From positions 20,960,898 through 21,024,897 of the forward strand of contig NW_024037076.1 of NCBI RefSeq assembly GCF_015706575.1: 64,000 bases of DNA. The letters are read 5' to 3'. Shown piece after piece: positions 1 to 9,980 of this stretch. Position 1 is the stretch's first letter; each line of letters begins with the position of its first letter. Source of the DNA: Patiria miniata (lineage: Eukaryota > Echinodermata > Asteroidea > Valvatida > Asterinidae). The position numbers and the translations under genes were made by a program. The notes beneath the pieces are model-generated. The model searched no databases. It had not been told where the DNA came from and saw only the letters and a list, made by a program, of their open reading frames with translations.

Positions 1-1522
1 CACCAACCTGCGAAGCCACGGCGTGGGGTTCGGGGGCCCGCTTAAGGGCCCCGAAAAATTTTGAACTTTAGAGGCTCTCTGGTGCATTTTAGAGCAAATC
101 TGGGGAGTCTTTAAGGAAGATTTTTCCTTAAAATTTAGAGGAGATCTTGTGATATTTTTTGTAATTAGAGAAAAAAAATATCAACGTTTTTAACTTAAAA
201 AAAAAAATCAACATTTCAAAACCTGTGTTAAACCTTCTTGATCTAGAAAGTATGGATTATATTTACAAGCAAGTTTCAAATTAAGAAATTAAGGTGAAGA
301 AAAAAATCACTTTTGCTTCCGACTACATGGCTTTCAAAGTAGCGTCGGTAGGTCGGAAAAATTATTTTGCCATTTTTTTGGGCTGCTGATTGAATCATGG
401 AGGAATAAAAACACATGATTGAATGGAGCATATTGAACAAGGAATCATGTAGTTTTGTGCCTGGATTATTTTCCTTTGCACCACGAAAATTATCAAGACT
501 GACCATCAGAAGTGATTAAAACTTGCCTCACCTAATTAAAAATATATTTGAGGAGGTTGATTCCACTATGCTTAACGTACATCGATCACGGCCCCTGGCA
601 CTGCCAACATTCAGTCTGGCCAGCCGTACATCGCGCAGTATCAGTGTGCATTACTGCACTGTGTACGGCCCTACTGCTTCTAAGAAGCACGCTACGATGT
701 TTCGCCACAAGTTCGAGCTTTGCAATCTCGTCATTTTAATGGAAAATACATACACAGAAAATAAAGATCACGTTCTGTGAATTAATTTGCAGAAATTCTC
801 TTTCTGCATCGATGTTTGTTTGGTGTTTTTACGATCCAACTTCGGCCGACATCATCATCATGTATGCACGCACGAGGCAGTAGTCACTGGTTCCGGTCCT
901 TCATCATAGCATTGATACTGTTAGCACGCGAAGGGAACCAGTGTACCGTGCTGTATGCGCTAATATATAGCTGGCGGTTGACGCGAAAGACCCGTCATCG
1001 TGTGCATTTTGATCACGCATGCATCAGAAATGCGGGATTTTTGTCAAGATTTTGCATGTCAAGATGAAATAATGGTGTATGAAACGATTATGTTGTGCAT
1101 TTTAATGGCTTGTATAATAATTATATTGTGCGTATCGGGGGCTGAAAATGTGATCGGCATTTTTGTCGGCGTATCGGGCCGCAATTCCAGCGTATCGGGC
1201 CGATACGCACGTTTGTACGTGGGGAGAACCCTGGTTTACCCATTCCTATTGGTCGAGAGCCTGTCACGTCATGACCAGGCCCCTAGCTGGTTTTAAACGT
1301 ACTTGTTTAAAACTGACCAAACACATTCCCTTAATAGTAATTGAAACCTAAGAATTTAAAATCATCACTGTAGAGGGTACATGTATTGGAAGTTATGGGT
1401 CCATTGGGTGCTCATGTCAAGTTTCAGCAAACTATATTAGTGTACATTTTGATTCATTGCAATTATTTCTTATGAGAAGCAAACGAGATGAGAACGTGCA
1501 TAAGAAAGAGCTCTCCAGCTAC
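1..1522. other. Probable AARSD1 intron, no exon recognised
   Basis: This stretch lies downstream, in minus-strand sense, of the last AARSD1 exon seen in the window. I searched it for the next conserved AARSD1 block (the residues after HSG that begin QHLI in the human protein) and did not find it, so the rest of the gene probably lies beyond the left edge. It contains a degenerate copy of the inverted-repeat element seen at 15747-16014 (about 305-380, matching its interior around CTTCCGACTACATG). It also has three short CGTATCGGG direct repeats between about 1130 and 1205. Nothing else is recognisable. Confidence 0.5.
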
Positions 1523-1664
1523 CTGAGTGTTGCTGCATGTGGTCAAATCTCCTGGTCCAATCCACCTTCTGTACAACCTCCGTCCCTGCTTCTATGGCTT
1601 TCTCAACAAAGAGGACAGCATCAGCTCCTCTCCTGGTTATCCTGAGGACATCAATGCCGTTCAT
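1523..1664 (-). CDS. AARSD1: AARSD1 coding exon 4
   Basis: Encodes MNGIDVLRITRRGAD through FDHMQQHSG, ending after the first base of a Gly codon (phase 1). The donor reads GTAGCT. The acceptor AG is preceded directly by an uninterrupted run of 17 C on the minus strand. The conserved DHMQQHSG peptide is the strongest identifier of the gene. Confidence 0.88.
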
Positions 1665-4600
1665 CTGGGGGGGGGGGGGGGGGTCACAAAGAGTGGATAA
1701 GTCCCATGACTACTACTTACCATGAGGGGTTAGAAGATGTCAATGAAGTAAGACGACTTATTGAAATTTTTTACTTTTTCCATGACCAATTTCTGCTTCA
1801 TTGCTTGACCAAGTCAACAAGAGGATAGTTGCCTGGTGTGTTCACACAAACTTTGGATAAAGTGACTTTCACCTTGGTGAGTTTTACCAGAAAAGTCCAG
1901 CGTAAAAACAGATTTTTTTTCCCCTTCAAGATACGATTGCACTATCAGCTGCTATATCAGATTCTAACCGGCCAGCATACCCTGGCAAGGCTGATGCTTA
2001 CTGGTTAAAGACGTCTGCAACTTGCAACAGATCATGGTTTCAAGTCCCATTCAAGTGAGCTCGTACATTTTGTACCTTTCTCACCGACACTCAGACTGCG
2101 CTGAGTGTATGTTGTTTACATCAAAAAAAAAGGAAAAAAAAGTAACATGCGATTGCTTAAACCCAATTAATAAATTATCAGAATTTAAAAACAAAAGAAC
2201 TTACCGTTCCCCTGTCATCTGGCTAAAATAAAGAAGAAAAAAAAAATTTCTGAAAACTCAAAATGTCACCAAGGAAAGACATGAATGTATCTATTTAGCA
2301 TTGTAACAAAGTCACAATTTGATAAATTGTATTAATTTGATAAATCTGCTGATGATCAGCTTTTTTTCTCATGAAAATGGCTGAGAATGTGATATATGGG
2401 GTTAAATGAAAGATTTTTGAGTGTTTTTTTCAAATACTTTAAAATTTCATTATTTTTCATTCTTTGTCCACATTTTTTTCAAACACTGTATGAAACAAGC
2501 TAATGAGTATCATCACTAGTATCATTACAAGAAGAAATCAACAAGAAATCATAAATTCCATTTTAACTATAATATTTGTGCAAGAAAATCTGTTTGCCAC
2601 TTCATCGTGTGCACATGTACCTTGTAGTGGATGTTCATTAAAATGACTGAACAAACTTTTCTGTCAAACAATTTTGCAACAGAATTTAATTTCAATTTAT
2701 AAACATATCTACCCAAGGTGGCACATCATGTTTGAAATTGAAAATGTTCACAAAGAAATCTTTTCTACTGCTTTGCATCTCTTTTAGAGCATACATGTAG
2801 GATTTTCAAAGGCCTGAATTCTGATCGAAAAGATGATTTCTGTAAATTCCATTCTGAGCTCATGTGAACTTGAAGTGGGAAATGGGTGGCCCTCAAAATT
2901 CCCTCTGGCAAAATTGAAAATACCAGAAAAGCTACTCCGATACCTGGCCACCACCTTCCGGAAAGAGAACCGTGTCTTCTGTGATAACCTCATAGCCTTG
3001 GAGAGTTTGTTTCTTGCCATTGACTACTTGCTTCAGCTCAGCTGGTGTGCAGGACACCACCCTTGTGGTCAACTGCAAGAGATGAAGATTTCACAACAAA
3101 CATGATGTTCTGTGAAAAGGGCAAGGATAAACCAACTTAGGTAAAATTTCCGTTATTAAGCCAGCAGACCATATAGCGCCCTCATGTACGTGTATACAGG
3201 TAGGCCTACACCATATATGTAACATATTAAATTGCCGACTCGCGTCAAGCAAACATGTAGCCTAGTGGATAGCGCGCCCGCCTTGCAAGCATGCCGCTCG
3301 AGTTTCAGTACCAGCCTTGCCGTTGTTTTTGAAACTTTATTTTTTGTGTCCCAAAAAGTAAGAATTGTCTTCTTTTATTGTGTTAAATCAAATCTTACAT
3401 TTAATTGCAGAATATTTCTCTTTTTCCTGATTCGTGGCTTTGGAGGATTTTTTGGAAAGAATTCCATACCTGGACATCATTTCACACCCTGTGCACAAAC
3501 CCTATGAGACTGGTCTGAAAAAGTCAAAGTTTTTCTCAGTAAATGCTTCAATTTTTTAGTTTGACTTTTTAGGACATGTTATCGCTCTCTGATGGCTGAT
3601 AGGTCACTCCACATGCTCCAGGGAAAATTTAACGATGTCCATGTATGATAAGGCTCGAGCGAGTCGCGCTCAGGTAGAACACACGCACTCCGGGCTCCTT
3701 CGACCAATAGGAATACCAAAATGCGTGTGCGCCTCGTCTTTCAGAACGCGTGCAGCATGCGCGTGAGGGTGACACCACCGCAGTAAAAGCTTTTAATTCT
3801 GGTCGCCAGATTCCACTATAGGTCTGATTCCCATCTCGTGAATACAAAGTCATGACAATAAATGAAAGCATGGAACCAGTCCAAAAAAAACCACTCACTG
3901 CAAGTGTTCACTGCAGTGCCAGTGTAACAATCGGGGACCAGTTCATGGTCAAATATCCACTGCTGGGCTTTAGGTTTTATCATTTATCAGTGTTTATATA
4001 ACACTACTCTCCAGAAATTTTAGCACGCGCACGCGTACGCGTCGCTGTGTCACACTGTTTCTGTGTGGCTCTAAAACAATAAACATGCTAAATATGGAGG
4101 AAGTCTAGCTGGAGCATGACTGGAGTTACCTGAGCCTTTATCATTGGGTAAAAAAATATTTCAATATTATTAGAACAACCGTGAACGTGGCTTGTTGTAT
4201 ACATCGCCACGTTTACGGGTCTACCCAACGATAAAATATAGGGCCGAGGTGGAAACTCCAGGACTGGAGTCCAGAGGAAGTCCAGTACTTTATTCACATT
4301 TACTCATTACTGTGACTTCATGTTAGGGATGTTAGATGTAAGTTCTTGTGTTCACTTGCTGCGGGTGGGATGGCCTTGTGAAACGTAATATTTTAGACCT
4401 TATTTCACAGCGGTAAAAACCAAAGTGCGCCCTCAGTTACCCATCATGCCCATCATGCCCATATAAATCATGTGCGCGTTGCACTTGCACTTTGCAGGTC
4501 TGCAGGTGTAACGTGAACTGAACAACCTTTTATTTTAATTGCAACAGGACCAATCGTAACCCTGATACACCAGTTTTGTTGAAAACAATTTCATCCTCAA

Positions 4601-4699
4601 CATAAAGAACATTTCCTTGAAATATCCCTTTACGTTTTGCAGAAAACGTGAAATAAATACCTCTTGCAAGTAACTATTCTTTTGACAGGCGAACGCCAT
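1523..4699 (-). CDS. AARSD1: AARSD1, alanyl-tRNA editing protein, 5' part (4 exons)
   Basis: AARSD1 is a free-standing relative of the AlaRS editing domain that hydrolyses Ser-tRNA(Ala) in the cytosol. Four minus-strand exons join in frame: 4699-4661 (MAFACQKNSYLQE), 3072-2944 (LTTRVVSC ... TVLFPEGGGQ), 2222-2205 (PDDRGT) and 1664-1523 (MNGIDVLRITRRG ... RRFDHMQQHSG). All introns are GT-AG and all phases agree. The product of about 109 residues aligns colinearly with the N-terminus of human AARSD1, including the LFPEGGGQPDDRGT loop and the RFDHMQQHSG stretch typical of the editing fold. The zinc-binding and catalytic part of the domain lies further on, outside the window. The start ATG was chosen because MAFxCQ matches the family N-terminus. 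The family call is firm from these motifs; expression and the remaining exons are not seen. Confidence 0.88.
1665..1683 (-). promoter_or_regulatory. Homopolymer C17-AG splice acceptor
   Basis: The polypyrimidine tract of the AARSD1 exon 4 acceptor is a pure C17 run (G17 on the plus strand, 1667-1683) abutting AG at 1665-1666. C-rich tracts are usually weaker U2AF65 ligands than U-rich ones, and long mononucleotide runs change length easily. The run length may also be affected by sequencing error. Confidence 0.6.
2205..2222 (-). CDS. AARSD1: AARSD1 18-nt microexon (exon 3)
   Basis: Minus strand: acceptor TTTTAG, then CCAGATGACAGGGGAACG, then donor GTAAGT. It encodes exactly PDDRGT, the six residues of the conserved family sequence that are missing between exon 2 (ends GGGQ) and exon 4 (starts MNGIDVLR). 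Both flanking junctions are phase 0. Its placement in the right order with consensus splice sites makes chance very unlikely. Confidence 0.88.
2944..3072 (-). CDS. AARSD1: AARSD1 coding exon 2
   Basis: 43 codons, phase 0 at both ends, from LTTRVVSCTPAEL to LFPEGGGQ. Acceptor CTCTTGCAG, donor GTATCG. The LFPEGGGQ motif is a hallmark of AlaX/AlaRS-type editing domains. Confidence 0.88.
3650..3826. repeat. Dispersed repeat, inverted partner at 55636-55808
   Basis: About 175 bp that recur in inverted orientation at 55636-55808 in the last EPC intron. Shared blocks include the ACCAATAGGAATAC, AAAGCTTTTAAT and TCTGGTCGCC stretches. Divergence is moderate, with many CpG/TpG differences. The family is not identified. 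Confidence 0.75.
4179..4218. repeat. Hairpin CCGTGAACGTGGC / GCCACGTTTACGG
   Basis: A 13-bp stem with one non-Watson-Crick pair around a 14-nt loop containing GTATAC. The right arm and following GGGTCTA recur at about 43843-43860 beside a perfect palindrome, so it is probably part of an old transposable element. Confidence 0.6.
4661..4699 (-). CDS. AARSD1: AARSD1 coding exon 1 with start codon
   Basis: 39 bp encoding MAFACQKNSYLQE, followed by a GTATTT donor. The peptide matches the conserved N-terminus of AARSD1 (MAF, Cys, Gln, Ser-Tyr). The exon ends in phase 0 and joins exon 2 in frame. The sequence around the ATG, GCCATATTGG on the plus strand, resembles a start-proximal CCAT-box but is not diagnostic. 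Confidence 0.82.
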
Positions 4700-4900
4700 A
4701 TTGGATTTAAAACTATTTCAATCACTTCTAATTAATCATAAATAATGTACAAAATCTGCATATAAAAATCAAAAAGTAAATATAGACAGGAATTATTTAT
4801 TTATTTTGTTGCACTTATATTAAAATCTAATTTTATTTTACAGAATTTATGCTAAACATATTTGTATCATTTCAACTAATTTACATATTTTTTATTGCAG

Positions 4901-5057
4901 CGAAAGCTGACATGTCTTCGGGCAAAAGAGATGGCGAAAATGGAGGCTTATGACAGCAAATTTTGCAGAACTTACAGTCGCATTTTCGAAGATTTTGCCT
5001 TCAATGGTTTCCTGTAGCTTACAGGAAGGTGGTGGTTCAGCATAGAGACAGACCACG
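4901..5057 (+). other. Candidate non-coding or 5' exon, plus strand
   Basis: A strong acceptor (TTTTTTATTGCAG) and donor (ACG/GTAAGG) bracket 157 nt with less AT than their surroundings. One frame reads KLTCLRAKEMAKMEAYDSKF and then stops inside. It lies about 200 bp upstream of AARSD1 exon 1 in divergent orientation. It could be a 5' UTR exon of the MBD5/6 gene, whose human counterpart has several, or of an unrelated transcript. Only the splice-site pattern supports it. Confidence 0.3.
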
Positions 5058-5622
5058 GTAAGGGTTGTTTATAAAATTATGTGATGAATGTGTTTGCATA
5101 ATGAAATGGATTCATTTTTTTTATAATTAAAATAAAAACAATATGCACAGACCACACTTGTATTTCAAGCTGGTAGTGATAGCTGGCCTCATTGGTATTC
5201 CTCCATGGGTAGATAAACGGGCCACCTAGCCTCCATTTTCTTTGTACAGAACAGACTACAGTAATCACAAGTGTGTCAGCCGAGTCAACAAATTTAAGGC
5301 TGTCTTGGCTCAGAAAATAACGTCATACTAGCATAGGGCCTATCACTTATCACTTATATCAGCTGTGCCGTTTTTTTAGTAAACGATAGTTTTGCCGGTA
5401 TTGCCTCAGGTTGTCTTTCATTCTTTTTCTTGCAAACTTAAAAAAAAAGGTGATGCAGCCATTATCAGATTATGACGTAAATTGAACCACTCAGAATCCG
5501 AGCTGTGAAAATAAAAGAAAACCAGTGGTGGCCAAATATCGACTGCCATGTTTTGAATTATTTAACGATATCCTTCTTTTTTTATTTCAAAAATGACTTA
5601 TTATCCTCCTTTTGAGGAAATT

Positions 5623-5815
5623 TATCCAGACGCCACTTCAGCGGTTGTGTACAAAGTCTATGGAGAGTCAAGAACATTTTCAAATATTTCCTAATAAAAT
5701 TGCAAATGTTTTTCAGTCCCAGAGTCATGTCTTTTCAACAGTTTTGCAACGACTGACCTTCGTTGAGATGATATGTGATGAAATAAAATGGAGTCCGGAT
5801 GCAACATTCTTTCCT
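5623..5815 (+). repeat. Dispersed 190-bp repeat, copy 1
   Basis: Shares a shuffled set of blocks with 9785-9980 in inverted orientation: TATCCAGACGCCACTTC, GTACAAAGTCTATGGAGAGTC, GACTGACCTTC and GCAACATTCTTTCC. Both copies have decayed, and the open frame here is incidental. Confidence 0.75.
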
Positions 5816-6039
5816 TCCTTAATTTTAAATAAGCCAGTCTGGTATCTTGATGAAGCAGTCCATGTCAAAGGTCATTCGCAATAAAATCGCTGACGTGATA
5901 ATACGCAAGAAAGAACAAGAACGCATTCAAGCTTCCACATGCAGTGTCAGCGTCGCAGTTTGGAATCCGATGGTTCGACAAATTTCCAATGCAATCATCC
6001 TGCAGTGTATGGGGCTTGGTAGCATTTTGTCTGAGATCT

Positions 6040-6180
6040 CAGGGAGGCGACACACCCTTTTGGGTCATGTTCGACGCCTCCAAGCTCCTGCCCCTGCTCG
6101 TCTTGCCCTTGATGCGTTGTTGCGGATGCTGTGCAGCTGTCACCAATCGAGGGCTGGTCTCTTGCCCTTGACCGGGGAGG
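6040..6180 (+). pseudogene. Possible non-LTR retrotransposon C-terminal fragment
   Basis: One frame reads SEISGRRHTLLGHVRRLQAP, resembling the RR-x-x-L-x-GHV-x-R segment that follows the reverse transcriptase domain in many non-LTR elements. It is short, ends at a stop soon after, and has no RT core beside it. The call rests on this single motif. Confidence 0.35.
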
Positions 6181-6202
6181 TTGGAGGTCACTACTCCTAG
6201 AA

Positions 6203-6233
6203 CTATGAGGCTCCATGTAGTGGAGCCTCATAG
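6203..6233. repeat. Perfect 13-bp hairpin
   Basis: CTATGAGGCTCCA and its exact reverse complement flank a 5-nt TGTAG loop. It lies just downstream of the retroelement-like fragment and may be a relic of its 3' end. No T-run follows that would suggest a Pol III terminator. Confidence 0.7.
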
Positions 6234-6341
6234 ATGAAGAACCCCGCAAAATTGTTTTCAGCACAAAACACTAATTAAGTACAAAAACGTCCATCAAAAT
6301 GCAGACATTTCCCACAGAACCACTGCACAGTTTGCTCGGGG

Positions 6342-7013
6342 GTCAGACAAGTCGACCGTTGAGACAACTCGACTCCGGACAAGTCGACCGTTGAGACAAC
6401 TCGACCGTTGAGACTACTCGACTGTATGTGCGATAAATGGAAAGACAAGTCGACCGTTGAGACAAGTCGCCTCGCATGTTTTGGGCCTAGTTTCGGGGAT
6501 AGTACCAGGGATTTTGACGGCGGCTGATCGCCATTTGGGAGTGATGACTCATGATTTTTTTTGTTGCATATAAAAGAGCCGATATAGCGCAGCGTGATTG
6601 TCCGTGCACATCGTTCGTTTTTTTCAAGGCCACGTGCGCGCATCCCCGGTCAACGTGGCTGTACCGTGCACGGTGGCATCGTTTTTGCCAGCCCTGTGCG
6701 CCCATTTGCCGCGCCGGACGACGTGCCCGCGTGCCGGGCCCGGCCCGGTCCTCGCGGGCGGGCGGGGCGCACCGGCCCGACGTGATGCCCTTTGTACATC
6801 GAGTATGCCCGCGCCGCATCCGTGATCGGTCTTGCCACAGATTTGTGCAACTTTTTCTGCTCCACGTGTATTCATTTCCATTAAGTCGAGCAGTCTCAAC
6901 GGTCGAGTTGTCTGAGTCGAGTTGTCTCAACGGTCGACCTGTCTCAACGGTCAAGTTGTCTCAATGGTCGACTTGTCCCAAGTCGAGTTTTTTCAACGGT
7001 CGACTTGTCTGAC
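6342..7013. mobile_element. Fold-back element with repeat-built inverted ends
   Basis: The left end (6342-6475) carries several copies of GACAAGTCGACCGTTGAGAC and its variant GACAACTCGACCGTTGAGAC. The right end (6885-7013) carries the same units inverted. Outermost 20 bp: GTCAGACAAGTCGACCGTTG on both sides. The core (about 6640-6840) is very GC- and CpG-rich, unlike everything around it. No transposase frame and no clear target duplication were seen. Ends made of short tandem units recall Foldback-type elements. Confidence 0.75.
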
Positions 7014-8312
7014 ATTCGTTTGCCCCCAAACTCCGTTCTATACCTCATGACATACTCACGTAATATGCGCAGAACAAACATCGCTGGATTTTGTCGGTTT
7101 TTTGGCTAAAATGATGAAAAATATGCCCTTTCCGCGCTGAGCCAACCTGACACTTGAAACGTGCATGCATATGATCCAGCGATGTTTTTTCGGTTCGCTC
7201 GAAGCGCGCCACGGGGGGTACGGTACTTGCACTTGTACGCATGCGCATACTATCATTTCGCTTGTACCGTTGAAATACCAAACTGGCTTATTCTAAGAAG
7301 ACCATACAAATAAATTTTGTGAATTCGATAACGTTCATTTTGTGTGTACGTAGCCAAAAAGGGGAAGGGTAAGGATATTAAAAAAAAAACTTGCCTAATC
7401 TTAGTTTCAAGATTTTCAACAGTGATTTAACGGAAAGTACAACGTTTACCTATTTTTTAGTTAGTGCCGCATTAATGCTGCATTAAATAAATGCAGTTTT
7501 ATAAATCATGCATTGCACATGTTATGAGGTAGCATTGTTTAACCCTATAATCTGCCCCATTTCGACAACTGTGTTTGTCTTTTGTTTGTTTAACAACGGG
7601 TACATGTAATAACATTAAATGATGGTAAATTTGGTGTCAGAAACTTGAATTTCAAGTATAATAATTTTATAGGCCTATTGTTTGTCTTGAATCGAAAGAT
7701 ATAATACCTTGCTAAAGCCAGCCCCTGTTTACAGACTTCATTTTGTGGATTCTTTGCCTACAGGACCGCTTTTGAGAGAAAGCACCCTTTTGGGCTTTTG
7801 TGCCTTCACCACAAAATGATAATACATTTGTACATGTAGTTGGAAAGATTGTTTAAAAATGTTCAAATATTATGAATGTTCACACAATCTTACCTTGACA
7901 ATTTACCATTTTTGTGTAATTAATGTGCTAAAGAATCTGCGGATACAAAATTTTGGTCCTCAAAAATCAAGTTAACCCTAACCACCCTGAATTCTTCAAA
8001 ATCCTCTTTGCCAAAGTGGAGGAATTTGGAGGATTGAGGTTACCGTATATGGCAAAAGTGCGCTACTGATTTCGTTGGATGCACTTTGTCAAGGTCTTGG
8101 ACCTTGTGTCATGTGTGTTGTGTTTGCTCAGCCATGCATAAATATAGGGCTGGATTATGCTTGAAATCCTCCGTACTGCTCCAGGATGTCACTGGCCAAG
8201 CCCCAACATATTGACAGTCACTGCCACAGAATTTTGCAGGATTCAGACAGTGGTCACCCCTCCACGGACCATATTCAAGAAATAATGGAAGAATTTGCAG
8301 GATTGAGGCTAT

Positions 8313-9648
8313 ACATGTATATTATTATTATTATTATTGCTGAACATTTATTTCAACGTTGTTATGTCACTAGAAATATTAAATCGTTATGTTAACATTT
8401 AAGCATACAAAATATACTACGACGTAATTTTACACAACATTGTTATTAACATAATGAAAATATATGCATAATCAACATAACAACACGGGGATAGGGTGAA
8501 GCGATCGCTTTTGTTCCCTGACCCGTTGGACACTTATACAGACTGACGGACAATTAAGTACGAACTAAGGACAATGACAAACAAAGAAACAGGAGTATCA
8601 TTAAGCTATTGTTGTATGTTTACAAAGTATCAACAGACTACGAATAAAATGTAAGAAGTTGTGTTTTAAATTTTTTGGTAAATGTAGATAGAGTTAAAGA
8701 TGTTTTAAGAGGGATACTTAGACTATTCCAGATACTTGTGCCACGTTGAACTATTCCATTTTTGAACACTGTCGTTCTATTGAAGCCAACATGAAGATTT
8801 TTCTTTGCGATACTCCTGGTTTTATAACAATGAACATTTGAAGTTAAAGTAAAACATGAGCTAAAACACAAAGGGAGCAAATTATTCATATATTTGTACA
8901 TGAATTTACCGAGATTGAGACAATAAAGATCATTAAATTGCAATAATTTAAGATTGGCAAATAATGGTGTGGTATGATCTCGATAACCAGCATTGGAAAT
9001 TACTCGAACAGCTCGTTTTTGTAAGATAAGAAGTTTATCACACGATGACGACCCACCCCAGATGATATTGGAATAGTTTAAGTATGGCAGAACAAGTGAA
9101 TTATACAGAGTTTTTAAGATATTTTGGAGTAAGAAAAATCTCAGACGATTCATTATGCCAATAGTTTTAGATATTTTGCTGACCACGTCATCAACGTGAT
9201 TATTCCATGTTAGATTTTCATCAATAATAACACCTAGGAATTTAGTCTTGTTTACTTTTTCAAGGCTAATGCCATTTATGACTAAAGGAATCGTTTGAGT
9301 GTATTTCTTCTGTCTTGGGCAAAATACAATATAATGTGATTTAAGAACATTAATACACAGTTTGTTTGCTAGCAGCCAAGTGCTTATCTTTACAAGTTCA
9401 CCATTAAGAATATTAACAGCTGTATCCACACTATTATGACTGTACATTAGACTTGTGTCGTCTGTAAATAAAGAAAATGACATAATGTCAGATGCATTAC
9501 ATATGTCGTTCATATAAATAAGAAATAAAAGAGGACCTAAGACAGAACCTTGTGGTACTCCGCAAGAAACTGATTGCTCTTTAGACATTATTGAATTAAA
9601 TGATACAAATTGTTTTCTGTTAGACAGATAACTTTTAAATATGGTATT
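8313..9648 (-). mobile_element. 5'-truncated non-LTR (LINE) retrotransposon
   Basis: Minus-strand insertion inside the MITE of 7972-9700. Its 3' end carries an (AAT)n tail (ATT repeats at 8321-8338 on the plus strand) and its 5' end stops inside the RT domain. The endonuclease and N-terminal RT motifs are missing, as in ordinary target-primed truncation. The frame is open from the junction to the stop at 8638, which suggests a fairly young copy. The clade (CR1/Jockey-like superfamily) cannot be fixed without alignment. Confidence 0.82.
8638..9648 (-). pseudogene. Reverse transcriptase C-terminal half of LINE
   Basis: The frame shows, in order: SVSCGVPQGSVLGPLLFLIY (RT motif B region), SLFTDDTSL (the catalytic box, normally F-A-D-D, here Thr in place of Ala), KTKFLGVIIDENLTWNNHV (motif E and following) and the thumb-like LPYLNYSNIIWG. 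It continues to a C-terminal RGTSIWNSLS stretch typical of CR1/Jockey-like LINEs. The open frame continues upstream of the first ATG (9588) to the truncation. Without its N-terminal half it cannot be active. Confidence 0.82.
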
Positions 9649-9784
9649 TTTCCATGAGGCTAATTGGAGGATTTTGAAGGATTGAGGCTACAGCCTAGCT
9701 TTTCAAAAGATTTTCCCAAACGTGTGTTTGGCATTACATGTGTATTCTATGTATGTGTCTGAAACTAGCATGGGACCTCATATC

Positions 9785-9980
9785 GGAAAGAATGTTGCAT
9801 CCTGACGCCACTTTTTTTCAACAAATATTATCTCAATGAAGGTCAGTTATTAATTGCAAAAATGTTAAAAATGCATGAATCTGGGACTGAGAAAAATTTC
9901 CAATTTTGTTAGAAAATACTTTGGAAATGCACTCGACTCTCCATAGACTTTGTACACACCAAAGAAGTGGCGTCTGGATA
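9785..9980 (-). repeat. Dispersed 190-bp repeat, copy 2
   Basis: Inverted partner of 5623-5815, starting GGAAAGAATGTTGCATCC and ending GAAGTGGCGTCTGGATA. The two copies flank the region holding the 6342-7013 element and the LINE-split MITE. Confidence 0.75.

Larger units (their letters stand above)
7972..9700. mobile_element. piggyBac-like MITE copy (a), split by a LINE
   Basis: Begins with TTAACCCTAACCACCCTGAA at 7972. Up to about 8312 it is an inverted copy of the complete element at 44397-44796, and the match resumes at about 9648-9697. The interruption is the LINE at about 8313-9648. The far end has decayed. TTAA plus CCCTAACC termini are what piggyBac-class elements leave. Confidence 0.72.

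Noticed and set aside
3250..3312. tRNA-like sequence TAGCCTAGTGGATAGCGCGC
   Set aside because: A box is plausible, but the B-box region (GAGTTTCAGTACC) is degenerate and no cloverleaf closes; only a weak SINE-head resemblance.
6487..6954. Overlapping long frames on both strands in the CpG-rich core
   Set aside because: Open because of GC-rich composition; Arg/Pro-rich in every frame, with no recognisable domain and inside an inverted-repeat element.
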